Assembly (NCBI GenBank): GCA_024291935.2
Contig: CM044311.1
Location: 26,974,001-27,038,000 of the forward strand
DNA length: 64,000 nucleotides
Direction: 5' to 3'
From: Okapia johnstoni
Lineage: Eukaryota; Chordata; Mammalia; Artiodactyla; Giraffidae
Under the pieces are notes generated by a model, which ran no database searches, was not told where the DNA came from, and saw only the letters and a program-made list of their open reading frames with translations. Shown here one piece after another: positions 11,166 through 22,458 of this stretch; position 1 is the stretch's first letter, and every line of letters begins with the position of its first letter. Position numbers and translations under genes: made by a program.

Positions 11166-14100
11166 CTATTCTTTAGGCGCAAGGTCAAATTCCACCAAGT
11201 TCCCATCCACTTTAATCACACTTTACTCTGATGGGAATAACCACAAACTGTGATAAATGAGCCATTTTTAACTTCTAATCCATTATGGATCAATAATATG
11301 GCAAATATAATGCAAATTAATTACTACATAATTGGAATAAAAAAGAAAATCAGATAAAATATATCTAATATGTCACTTCAGAATGAATAGATTCAGCAGA
11401 AATAGAACCACTTTGTCAAAATGCTAAAAAGGTTTTCTAAATACTTAACCCCAATGTCATCATGAACCAGAAATAGGACGTCAACTGGAAGCAATCCACA
11501 GACCACGGTTTGAGAAGCACTGCTCTAAAGAAACTGTTATTAACTTACACAATAGCCAATGTATATGCATGCTCCATAAATAAAGAAGAGATCTCAATAA
11601 CACTAAGAGAAGACACCAGAGTTTGTGTGTGTGTGCTTTCTTTTTTTCTTATTTTGAACCTGCTTTACAATTTTCTCTTTAAAGTTTTGAAATTGTTGCT
11701 ATTAGCATTATGCAAGTGATTTGAGGGATTAAAGAGAAAAGTAATAAATTAAGAGCATAAGGTAAGTTGGGGATCAGATAAAAGTGTGTTTAAAAAGTGA
11801 TATCTCTTAAACATCATTCTTTGCATATCATAATAGATCTTAACAAAACCTTAGCTTACTGAGCTCACTCTTGCTTTCTTTTTTCCAGAATCCAGATATA
11901 GACTGAAAAAGCTTATCTGTAGGTCTCCATATTTGTTGTTAATGGCTATTATCCTCCTTAAAGTATTATATGAAATTTCCAATGAACATGGATTTATTTC
12001 CCTGTATCTTATAGATATTTATAATTCACTCATTGATTGAGCAAGTATTTGCAGGGTATCTATGCAAAGGTAGCAAATTGCTTACCTAAAGGCATGCTAT
12101 GATTCCTTTACATGGTTTTCTTTTTTCCCCAATGTTTAAAATTGAGCCCATATTTAGAAACTGTGAAACTTCACATAGAAATTTCAATATTCAATTCCCT
12201 TTACCTTTAGAACTTATGGCTACTGGAACATACAGTTAGGCAGAAAGTGTGACTGGAATGAGTAGAAACAGCCCCTGTATGCTGAGCATGTGATCATCTG
12301 TTCCTCAGTCCACATCACTCCCAACTGTACAGTACTGGTCTGTTATACCCCCTTTGGCTATACTCATGGGTTCCAAAAGTACCTGCATTTGTAACCCTAG
12401 CCAAATATTAGATAACAATAAATGGGAGAACTTTGACAACAAAGTGACACAAAAGCATATATCTGAAATGTTAAGGTTTAAGCTCTGGTCAAGCAAAGGT
12501 CAGCAATAAGCTCAAAACTTTATTTAGAAGACTGAGCAAGATCCTTTCCTCCTTCTTGATTTGTCCAATAAGATGTTTGTAGAACCAGAGTTTGGGGCTA
12601 GTGACTTCTGCAAGTCAGATGAGGAGGAAAACTAGGCAATACTTTCAGTTTCAAAAGAGATCTTATACCCATTAAATTTTCATTTTTCTGTTAAAACAAG
12701 AATTTGGTATATATGTTCAAGATATTTTAAATTAATACCACCATTGAATGCAGACTAATGTGAAATCAGAGATTCTTTTAGACATAAGTCAAGCCATTAA
12801 TAAGTCTACTTTTGCTGGTTGAGATAATGTCAAACAGTCAGTTAAACTGCATGAGTAGCAACGTGCAGTATATACAAGTACTAACAATATTCTGTTTTTT
12901 TCTAACAGAATTCATGCAAAGAATTGCTTCTTTTATATGTAATTTCTACTTTGAAAATAACTTTCCATACTTTTAACCCACAGAGACAATTTTGTTACTG
13001 TCTTAAAAATAAAAATAATGTCTTGCATCTGTATAATACTTTAAGGCTGGCAAAGTGTTTTTAGATCCATATGAAGTAATATATAAATAATTTCAGTACG
13101 ATACAGATTTTTTTTATAAATTTATAAATAATTTTCTGAAACAACTGATGTCTGATTTTAAGCATGAATGCAACTAAGAATCATTAAAATTCAATTTAAA
13201 AGAACTTTTACTGTGTATCAAAAATCATGTGTTTATATATTTTGTATCTCATTCATCAGAAGAATTAATAACAATTACTATTGTGTTACTGCAAAGATAA
13301 CAGGTAGGTAGTGGTACCTTAGAAACACTTGGTAAGACTAAATATTTCTACCTGATTTCTCCCCCTTGTCATACTTCAATCCAATCTAGCTGACTGCCAT
13401 TTATTCAGCACCTACTAAGTTCAAATAGGAGTAACACACAGTCATTACCCTCTAAGGGTTAACATTCTGTAGAGAAAAAAATTAAATACAAGATGAAATT
13501 TTGTATGTGAAATAACATGTATGATGAGATCTATTTTTTCCAAAGCTTTATGAAGATGTAAGATGACTGATGAGAATGAGGATGAAGGGAAACATCTCTT
13601 TGAAAGCTATGAAAGAAGGTGTCATCTGGGGTGAATCTTGAAAAAAAATCAGAATGTTACTTTTACATACCTAGAACACAGTTGCATAAACATCTACATT
13701 ATGAGCTTTTCTTTCCCCTGACCATTTATGTTCACATACCTAATACTTTTTATGACTCTTTACTGTAACACTTTTTCTTTACCTCTTAATTTCCTAATTC
13801 CAAGTACAAGTGAGAATTATTCTTTTGTATGCCTGCCAAAAATGTAATTAAGGAAGGCCTGCTTTCATTCTATTTTAAAGTTGTATTTAAGAAAAGATTT
13901 AAAGGGCCTATTAAATAAATCATGGTACATCAAAATAATTGTCTAATATGCATCCATTAGAAAGGATGAAATAGATAACATATATTGACTTAGAAGAATC
14001 TTCATAATTAAAATGTTTAAAAAAAACACAGACTCATGCATATGGTGTGAAAGCATCATGTGCACAGATTGATATTGATATTTCTGTATATAAAGAAGGA

Positions 14101-15551
14101 ACCTTGAAAGAAAACCTTCAGCAGTAGCTAACATTGAGGGAACCATATTTTTCTAATTAGTATAATTCTTTATTTTTTAATATGAAATACTTCAAACAAC
14201 AAAAGTATTGATATAGAAAGAAATACAAAGCATACACCATCTAATTTTTTTCCATTCTAAGATTGGTAAAAACACGGGCATTATTTAAGTCAGTAACCTA
14301 ATTCAATAATTCTTTAAGAATGAAAAATTTAACTCAAGACAAATTTCAGAGAAGTTGAAATATCAGAAAATACATTAAAATACAAATTCCAATTCTTAAA
14401 TCAAATTCCACTGAAGAATTATCATTTTAAAAACTATGTTTATAGTAAGGCAGATTTCTAATTTCATTAGAATTAAGGCTAAAACTTTTTTTATCAGTAA
14501 CCAGCAAGTCTCATTATTTTCTGTCAAAATACCAAAAATATTGATGATAATCTCCTAGAGATAAAAGACAACACATAAAAAACACATGAATCTGGTTTAT
14601 CATTTTTTGGTGCTTTAGAAACTGGAAATAAATTATTTCCTTTCACAGTAGATGACATATAAAGATTAAATAGAACTGATAAAATCTCGGCTGTTCATTG
14701 GAAAGTGATACAATGACCCACCACAAAGGTAATTACAGATTAGAACTAGAATGTAGTAGCTAGGAAAATAAAGGATTTCTAGACCTTCTACAACAGCAAT
14801 ATATCACAGCTGGTCACTTGCAGAGCTACACAAGGTATTCTCGTCCATCTGTGAGGTCCACTTGTATCACTCAGCCAGAACACCCAAAATGAGTACAGGT
14901 GAGGAAACTTAGCAACTTAGAGGCACCAGATTTGCCAAATACAAATCTCATGAGCAATGAGCAAATGATAGTACACCAAACACACATCAAGCACAAATCA
15001 TCAGCTAAGGTAAAATAAATGCAATCTGCCTTGCTTGCCGTCTTATGACTCCTAGCTCATTGTTGTTTTTACGTTATTATCACTTTGCTTTTGCCATATG
15101 TTTTTAATCTGTACCATTCTGCCTCTTTCAGGCATTGAGCAGTTTGTCTTGAATTAGAAAAGAGGTGCTAGAATGTGGAAGTGGGAGGTTGACCTACATC
15201 TGAACAATTTGCATATGATTCACCACAATTAAACAATTTGGTTTGAAATGGCTACAATTAAGCTATTATCAGAGAAGTATCTACTAGAGTAGAAATTCTA
15301 AATTTATCTTCATATACATTCTAGCCAAGAAAAGGGACACGTTTTCTGGCATTCATTAAGAAAAGCTAATACAGAATTAAATTCTTCCAAATTAAAATTT
15401 ATTTTTATAAATCGCTGATACCTAATTATACTTATGGCAACTTTGGTTGTTTCTTTAAAAATTATAGTTTTAAAATAAGAAGAAAACTATAAAATTATGG
15501 TATGTGAGAGAATCTTAGTTTCTAACAATATATTGCACATGTTAAAATACA
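11166..15551. other. Long AT-rich stretch without a recognised gene
   Basis: No coding signal stands out. About 11458-11530 ends in 'ggtttgagaagcactgc', typical of hAT-Charlie non-autonomous elements. About 13385-13660 resembles an ancient mammalian repeat ('tttattcagcacctactaagttc'). Everything else is unassigned; open frames in it are short and look random. Confidence 0.35.
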
Positions 15552-15790
15552 AAAGTGTGCATATGTGTGTGTGTGCCCAGGCGAGTTCGACTCTTTGCAG
15601 CCCATGGACTACAGCTCGCCAGGCTTCTCTGTCCATGGAATTTTCTGGGCAAGAATACTGGAGTAGGTTGCCATTTCCTCCTCCAGGGGATCTTCCAGAC
15701 CCAGGGATTGAACCCACATCTCCTGTGTCTCCTGCATTGGCAGGCGGATTCTTTACCACCGAGCCACCTTGGAAGCCCATACCAAAGTGT
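15552..15790 (-). mobile_element. Bov-tA SINE (antisense) with 7-bp TSD
   Basis: Complete antisense SINE: tail and body ('gagttcgactctttgcagccc'), then the antisense tRNA-like head ('gaccgagccaccttggaagccc'-type). AAAGTGT flanks it at 15552-15558 and 15784-15790. Confidence 0.92.
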
Positions 15791-15945
15791 ATATATTATA
15801 AAATTATCTTCTTGATATATGGAAGTCATACATGGTAGTGTTAAACTACGCTAAAATTATGAAGGTAATACAAAATGTAAAATAATGAATAAATTCTGCC
15901 CACAGGAAAAAATAAAACTTGAAATAATATAATAAACTGTAGTAA

Positions 15946-16191
15946 TATGTAATAGTAAGGGGTTTCCAGGTGGCTCAGACAGTAAAGAATCAACCTGCAT
16001 GAAGGAGACCTGTGTTTAATACCTGGGTCTGGAAAATCCCCTGCAAAGGGAATGGCTACCCATTTTTATTTTTGCCTGGAAAATTCTTGCCATGGACAGA
16101 GGAGTCTGGTGGGCTATAGTTCATGGGGTCACAAAGAGTCAGATATGACTGAGTAACCAACATTTTCACTTTAACTTCACAGTATGTAATA
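15946..16191 (+). mobile_element. Bov-tA SINE with 9-bp TSD
   Basis: Sense SINE: 'ggtttccaggtggctcag' head, body, and a GACTGAGTAACC tail followed by 'cattttcacttt'. TATGTAATA occurs at 15946-15954 and 16183-16191. Confidence 0.92.
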
Positions 16192-16565
16192 CTATGAAAG
16201 AAAAATTCAAACTAACAATTAAACACCACGCATTGGATGATTTCAAGTTGACAGGTAAGTACAGATAACACATTTTTCAGATTTTCTAAATAAGCAACAT
16301 TAATTATATCTAAAAAGAGGAGTAAAGTATTAAAACATAGCTAAAACAAAAGCATTCTATTTGCCATAGAATACAAATATATTCTATAACCAGAAATGAG
16401 AGTTCTTTTTCCTACCTTTAGAGGCACATAAGAGGCTCTCTGACTAATCTTCAAGGATATCCTAAAAAATAAATAGAAATGGATGACATAGAGACCAACA
16501 AAATAGGAAGATTGTTTTAGCATTATTATTGACACTGAGTGTTAGTGGTCTATTTGCTGGGGGTT

Positions 16566-16860
16566 AGTCTATTTACAGGAGAAGGCAATGGCACCCCACT
16601 CCAGTACTCTTGCCTGGAAAATCCCATGGATGGGGGAGCCTGGTAGGCTGCAGTCCATGGGGTCGTTAAGAGTCGGACACGACTGAGCGACTTCACTTTC
16701 ACTTTTCACTTTCATGCATTGGAGAAGGAAATGGCAATCCACTCCAGTGTTCTTGCCTGGAGAATCCCAGGGACAGGGGAGCCTGGTAGGCTGCCGTCTA
16801 TGGGGTCGCACAGAGTCAGACACGACTGAAGCGACTTAGCAGCAGCAGCAGTCTATTTAC
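16566..16860 (+). mobile_element. Bov-A2 dimer SINE with perfect 11-bp TSD
   Basis: Two tandem Bov-A units, each beginning 'ggagaagg(c/a)aatgg' (about 16578 and 16720) and ending GAGTC(G/A)GACACGACTGA; the second ends in an AGCAGCAGCAG tail. The linker 'ttcactttcacttttcactttcatgca' joins them. AGTCTATTTAC repeats exactly at 16566-16576 and 16850-16860. The perfect TSD and clean sequence suggest a comparatively recent insertion. Confidence 0.95.
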
Positions 16861-17149
16861 TGTGTCAAGGAATTGCTTTTTCCATCCACAAATGAATCTG
16901 GTGGCACTGAAGGGCACATAAGCATTACAATAAAATATATGTTGACTGACATTTTTGCTATCTGTTGGGTGTGGACATAGTGATTAACACTTCTTATTTA
17001 CAACTATTAGCCAATTTAGCAATTTTACTGTTGACAGTAAAGGTAAAAAGGAAAAAATAATCATGTCATATTACCAAAATGAGGCAAAACAAAAAACCTA
17101 TAAAATTGCAAACACTTCTAGATTTAATAACATCTTTTTATATCATTAA

Positions 17150-17577
17150 GTGTCACACTGAGTGAAGTAAATCAGACAAGAGAAGAGGAAATATCTTATG
17201 ACGTCCCTTACATGCGGACTCTAAAAAGAAATGATACAAATGAACTTACTTAGAAAACAGAAAGGAACTCACAGACTTAGAAAACGAACTCATGGCTGCC
17301 AGGGGAAGGGACAGTTACAGGCTTTGGGAAGATCATGTACACACTGCTATATTTAAAATGGATCACCAATAAAAACTTATTGTATAGCACATGGAACTCT
17401 GCTCAATGTTATGTGCCAGCCCGGATGGGAGGGGGGACTTGGGGGAGAATGGATACATGTATATGTATGGCTGAGTCCCTTCACTGTTCACCTGAAACTA
17501 TCACAACTTTGCTAATTGCCATACCGCAATAGAAAATGTTTTCGGTGTTAAAAAATAAAAACTAAATTAAAAAATAC
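17150..17577 (+). mobile_element. L1 3' UTR fragment
   Basis: Sense L1 3' end: 'gagtgaagtaaatcagacaagag' at the ORF2 end, then a 3' UTR with 'tggctgagtcccttcactgttcacctgaaactatc' and an A-rich terminus. Short open frames inside it are not genes. Confidence 0.75.
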
Positions 17578-18054
17578 AGGTACTAACTTGTAGTCCATTT
17601 TGTGAATATGATCACAAGATTTCAACCTGGAGGGACCGATCAAGTCCCATGTTCCAGAGTTTTAAGAGAGAGATTACCTGGAATAGGGAATTACTCTAAG
17701 GAAGTTCTAGTGCTCTTCATTAGAAAAGAAATGATATTAAAACTAGGAAGTAACTTAAAAATCAACTGGTCCAACATCCTCACTTTTCAAAATAAAGCAG
17801 TATCACATAGCTAGCTTATGGCAGAACTAAGGATAGAATATCCATCTCCCAGCCTCATCCCACAGCATTAAGTTACTTAATTCGTTGTAACTTCCAAGAT
17901 TAGAAAGGAGTCGAGAAGAGCGGAATTCTGTGTTTTGCTTTGGAAAAGTTCCATCTTCTTGATGAACCTTCACACTCAACTGCATAACTGACCTACTGCA
18001 CCAATATTTATTTTATCTACATCATTCAAAACTCCTTTCCTTGGTAAAGAGAGA
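17578..18054. other. Unassigned sequence
   Basis: No recognised repeat or gene. Confidence 0.4.
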
Positions 18055-18192
18055 TAGTCCTCCCTTGGTATCTGAAAGGGATTTGTTCTAGGACCTTCTC
18101 TTTCCCATGGATACCCAAATCCCTGGATGCTCAAGTTCCTTTATAAAATAGCACAGCATTTACATGTAACCTATGCACATCCTCCTATAAAC

Positions 18193-19430
18193 TTTAACTT
18201 TTTTCCTTCCTCTTTTGAGATATAATTGACATATAGCACTATATAAGTTTAAGGTATACAGCATAATTATTTGATTTACATGCATCATCATTTACACAAT
18301 ATATTTAGTGAACAGCCATCATTTCATATAGATACAAAAATAAATAGAAAAAATTTTTTCCTTGTGATGAGAACTCTTAGGATCACTCTTTTAACAACTC
18401 TCATATCTAACATACAACAATGTTAATTATATTCGTCATGTACATTACACCCCCAGTACTTATTTATCTTATTGTCATACACATTACATCCAAAGTACTT
18501 ATTTATCTTATAAATGAAAGTTTGACCTTTTGACTGCCTTCATCTAATTCACCCTCCCTATACCAGTGCCTCTGGTAACCACAGATATGATCTCTTTTTC
18601 TGTGAGTTTGCTTGTTTGCTTTGAAGTATAATTGACCTGCAACACTATGCTCCTGGTACACAACAAAATGATTTGACATTTCTGTCTATTTCAAAATGAT
18701 CATCATGATAATTCTCATTATTGTCTGTCACCCTACAAAGATACTACATAATTATCGACTATATTTCCCACTGCATATGGTGACTATAGCCATGAGATTA
18801 AAAGAGGTTTGCTCTTGGAAGAAAAGCTATGACAAACTTAGACAGCATATTGAAAAGAGGAGACATTACTTTGCTCACAAATGTCCAATATAGTCAAAGC
18901 TATGGTTCTTCCAGTAGTCATGTATGGATGTGAGAGCTGGACCATAAAAAAGGCTGAGTGCCGAAGAACTGAGACTTTTGAACTGTGGTGCTTGAGAAGA
19001 CTCTTGAGAGTCCCTTGGACTGCAAGGAGGTCAAACCAGTCAATCCTAAAGGAAATCGACTCTGAATATTCACTGGAAAACTCCAATACTTTGACCACCT
19101 GATGTGAAGAACTGACTCATTCAAAAAGACCCTGATGCTGGGAAAGATTGAAGGCAGGAGGAGAAATGGGGTGACAGAGATGAGATGGTTGGATGGCATC
19201 ACTGACTCAATGGACATGAGTTTGAGCAAGGTATGAGAGACAGTGAAGGACACGGAAGACTGGGTGTGCTGCAGTCCATGGGGTCAGAAAGCACTGGACA
19301 CAACTTAGTGACTAAACAACAACAACAGTATTTCCCACACTCTCCATTTTATACCTCTGATTTGTTTATTTTGTATCTGAAAGTCAGTATATCTTATTAA
19401 TCTCCCTCTTCTATTTCTCTCCTTCCATAT
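18193..19430 (-). mobile_element. Antisense L1 3' UTR(s) nested in the Tigger-like element
   Basis: It begins after a T-rich run (the antisense poly-A) with 'tgagatataattgacatatagcac', a hallmark of L1MA-type 3' ends. A second similar start occurs near 18622 ('gaagtataattgacctgcaacac'), so two antisense L1 ends are probably present. ACTTTAA borders both sides (about 18188-18194 and 19432-19438), compatible with a short TSD. Confidence 0.68.
18762..19338 (+). mobile_element. BovB 3' fragment nested in L1, 10-bp TSD
   Basis: Sense BovB from 'ggtgactatagccatgagattaaaag' to GACTAAACAACAACAACA (18772-19328). TATTTCCCAC occurs at 18762-18771 and 19329-19338. It includes a decayed C-terminal frame (18881-19102) with YGCESW and LRRLLRV motifs. 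Confidence 0.92.
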
Positions 19431-19612
19431 ACTTTAAATCATCTCTAGATCAATAAAATACCTTACATAATGTAAATGCTATGTAAACAGTTATCGGAAT
19501 AGAAAATTCAGGTTTTCTTTGTGAAACTCTCCAGAATACTCTTTTAATACTTTCCAAACAGTGGTAGGTTGAGTCCATGGATGCAGAACCCCTGGATATG
19601 GAGGGCCAATTA

Positions 19613-21176
19613 AACTAAAGAGTTGAATGACAGGATTCTGGTCATAAACTTCCTATAATCAGTGACAGAAGTCAGAGGAAAAAAACAAGGGAAAAGCCAA
19701 GAGCTACAAAGTTGACAAAAACTGTCATGAATACTACAAGCAGGGTATGAGAGAATCCACACAGTAGCACTTCGCATAAAATCTTTTTACTGGGCAGTCT
19801 TCAAGGGAAGTCTAACAGTGCTCTTTAACCAATGGTTCCCCTCTCTAAACTGATCTGTATAACCATAGGCAGTAAGGAAATCATCTGCTATCCAACCAGA
19901 CTTCATTAAAAATACATATTTATTATAGGTACAATCATTTGTGATTCTTAATAAAATGCAATTTTGGTAACAATAACAATGGCCTATTAATCCATTGCCT
20001 ATGAATGCCTTTATAAGATGGACAGTAACCCCTGGGCCCCAGTTTGTGTTGCTGTTAACAGTAACCTCTACATTTTCAGCAAATGCAATAACAGAGTAAA
20101 CAGTACAAAAGAATAGAATCCACCTCTGCACTGACAAGATCTAGAATTTGAGAGACTGGAAGTTGAGCATGTGGCAATGTCACCACTATGGGGATGTTTT
20201 CTTGTGCTGTAAACTCGGGTAAAGCTTGTGTTTGCCCTGCTGGAAGCTCATAGTATCACAGTAAGGTGTCACTCCGCTTGCTGGACAAACTCAATGATTA
20301 ATTCATGTTTCCACTGCAGAATGTCAAAGGATGAGAGTCACAGTTTAAAAGTTACATCAGATATCAAAAAGACATGGAATAAAAAAGTGTTTCCAAATAT
20401 GAAATTTAAACATTTGGAAAGTTTGGAGTGTAGCTAGTCAAAGTACTAGTGTCTCTAAGAAGATAAAGCATTGTTGGGTAATAAGAGATATTTGTTGGAT
20501 TTTATTGCTACAATTTTTCAATTATACTTAAATCATGAGCAAAGAATTCTGAAAAAAAACTAATGTTTCTGTGAGCCAAAGTTTAAGCAACATAACTCAA
20601 CCATATTTAAGAGAAATAAAGTCATAGAATGAATTACAAGGAAATAATGTACAAATGTTTCTACATTTTTCTATCTAGAGGTCAGCCCTCTTGCAAATAT
20701 ATAAATACAAACACACACATAGTATTGTGGGTGAACACATTTACATTGTAGACAAACAAGTATGGTTAAACACTGAAATATATGTTTTAATCCATTACAT
20801 ATTTTATGTTCTCAAATATCTTTGGCTAGAGACTAGAGTTTTGGCTTTATAAAGAACTTTAATATCAGGGTTATGATAAATAAACATGCCTACAAGTTTC
20901 AAATTGACATACACAGTATAAATCACTGCCACTTTAGGGCAAGATTACCAGAGTGTGAGATACAAGATTTTATAGATAGTTGGAGAAGGAAGAAGTGGAT
21001 GTCAAATTACTATTTTTAATACAAAGTTAATTAGAAGCTCTCTTGTTTGCTGCTTTTCTCTTCCACTGAGGAGACTACTGTTTATTAAAGATGCCACCAA
21101 AAAATACTTAAAAGATATCCTGTTTTGGAAAAATGAAGTTTAAACAATCAAAAGAGTTTAAAATGTTGTATAAATC
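19613..21176. other. Unassigned sequence with one odd open frame
   Basis: No repeat family recognised. It contains the minus-strand frame at 19787-20170, described separately. Confidence 0.4.
19787..20170 (-). pseudogene. Unrecognised frame with signal-peptide-like N-terminus
   Basis: On the minus strand the frame is open from just after a stop at 20143-20141 to a stop at 19787. The first 20 or so residues are hydrophobic (WILFF..., ending AFAEN) and look like a signal peptide with a cleavage site after A. The following roughly 95 residues hold four closely spaced cysteines (HCYCYQNC and then NDC) and two tryptophans. There is no ATG at the open start (the first codon is TTG). An in-frame ATG at 20170-20168 is cut off by the TAG. 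A CAG at about 20126 or the TAG itself could act as a splice acceptor. I do not recognise the family. It may be a decayed secreted-protein gene, an exon, or chance. Confidence 0.2.
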
Positions 21177-21425
21177 TAACTATGCTTTCAGGCTTCCCAG
21201 GTGGCTCAGGGGTAAAGAATCAACCTGCCAATGCAGGAGATACAAGAGACTTGGGTCCAATCCCTGGGTCAGAAAGGTCCCCTGGAGTAGGAAATGGCAA
21301 TCTGCTACAGGATCCTTGCCTGGGATATTCTACAGACATAAGAACTTGGTGGTCTACAACCCCTGGGGTCACAAAGAGTCAGATAGAACTGAGTGACTGA
21401 GAATGCACACATAACTAGGCTTTCA
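21177..21425 (+). mobile_element. Bov-tA SINE with 14-bp TSD
   Basis: Sense SINE from 'ggcttcccaggtggctcag' to the GAGTGACTGAGAATGCACAC tail. The flanks TAACTATGCTTTCA (21177-21190) and TAACTAGGCTTTCA (21412-21425) differ at one base. Confidence 0.93.
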
Positions 21426-21609
21426 TTCCTAAAGTCTTCTGTTTTTTCATCAGAATAAGAGGACTCAACAAATATATATTCCACAGAGAAAGTTGCTTAA
21501 TGCATTTAGGAAAAGCAGAATTGGACTGTAGCATTTCAACCTCAATACACAAGAACAACCAACTTTATGTCTTCATGTTTCACCTCTAACATAAAATATG
21601 CATGCTTTA

Positions 21610-21690
21610 TCCTCGACCCAGGGATTGAACCTGGGTCTCCTGCACTGCAGGCAGATTCTTTAACATCTGAGCAACCAGGGAAGCCCATAG
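21610..21690 (-). mobile_element. Bov-tA head fragment (antisense)
   Basis: Only the tRNA-like head is present, antisense ('gacccagggattgaacctgggtctcctgcactgcaggcagattc ... ccagggaagccc'). Confidence 0.88.
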
Positions 21691-21724
21691 AGAATTATGT
21701 TTCAAATATTTATTAAAATAGAAT

Positions 21725-22240
21725 TTGAATTTATGGTTACCGGGGGGAATGGTGGGGGTTGGTAGATAGGGCGTTTGGAATTGAAACGTACACACTCTTA
21801 TATTTCAAATGGATAACCAACAAGGATCCACTATATAGCAGAAGGAACTCTATTCAGTATTCTGTAACAACTTAATTGGAAAAAGAATTTGAAAAGGGAT
21901 GAAAAGTGAAAGTGTAGTTGCTCAGTCATGTCTAACTCTTTTCAACCCCTTGGACTGTAACCCACCAGGCTCCTCTGTCCATATTTTCCAGTCAAGGATA
22001 TTAGAGTGGTTTGCCGTTTCCTTCTCCAGGGTATCTTCCCAATGAAGGGATTGAACCTAGGTCTCCCATGTTGCAGGCAGATTCTTTACCTTCTGAGCCA
22101 CCAGGGAAGGCCCCTGAAAAGGAGTAGATACGTGTATATGTATGGCTGAGTCACTTTGTTGTATAGCTGAAACTAACACAGCATTGGTAATCAACTATAT
22201 TCCAAAATAAAACTAAATTTTAAACAAATTTTAAAAAACT
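21725..22240 (+). mobile_element. L1 3' UTR interrupted by a SINE
   Basis: The left part has 'tatagcagaaggaactctattcagtattctgtaac'; the right part resumes at 'gtagatacgtgtatatgtatggctgagtcactttg' and ends 'ttccaaaataaaactaaatttt'. The order matches the uninterrupted L1 3' UTR at 17150-17577. Confidence 0.8.
21890..22122 (-). mobile_element. Bov-tA SINE (antisense) nested in L1, 8-bp TSD
   Basis: Antisense SINE (21898-22114). TGAAAAGG flanks it at 21890-21897 and 22115-22122. Confidence 0.9.
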
Positions 22241-22458
22241 GAATTTAAAAGTTTTGTATTACCTGTGGGCCAACGGGGTCAAAACCTTTTTGATGTCTAG
22301 ATAAGCTTTCTTATTTTACATATATATCCACCAGGGAAGTCTTACATATATATAGATGAATACAAATGTATACTATAATATTTCAAGTAAAGCCTAATTT
22401 TATTATAACAACATATATTTTCCACTGATCACTAAGCTGAGTACTGCCATTTGAAGAA

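Larger units (their letters stand above)
18055..19612. mobile_element. Tigger-like DNA transposon split by nested insertions
   Basis: The left part (18057-about 18195) begins 'gtcctcccttggtatctgaaagg'; the right part (about 19430-19610) ends 'ggatatggagggccaat'. These are approximate terminal inverted repeats of the 'ggtatccatggg' class of pogo/Tigger MITEs, and a TA dinucleotide lies at each outer edge (18055-18056, 19611-19612), the target expected for Tc1/mariner-pogo elements. The internal sequence resumes after the insertion at 'actttaaatcatctctagat'. A second, uninterrupted copy of this type lies at about 35645-35925. Confidence 0.7.

Noticed and set aside
15487..15838. Four overlapping frames on both strands
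   Set aside because: All lie within a Bov-tA SINE; SINE units give such frames by chance.
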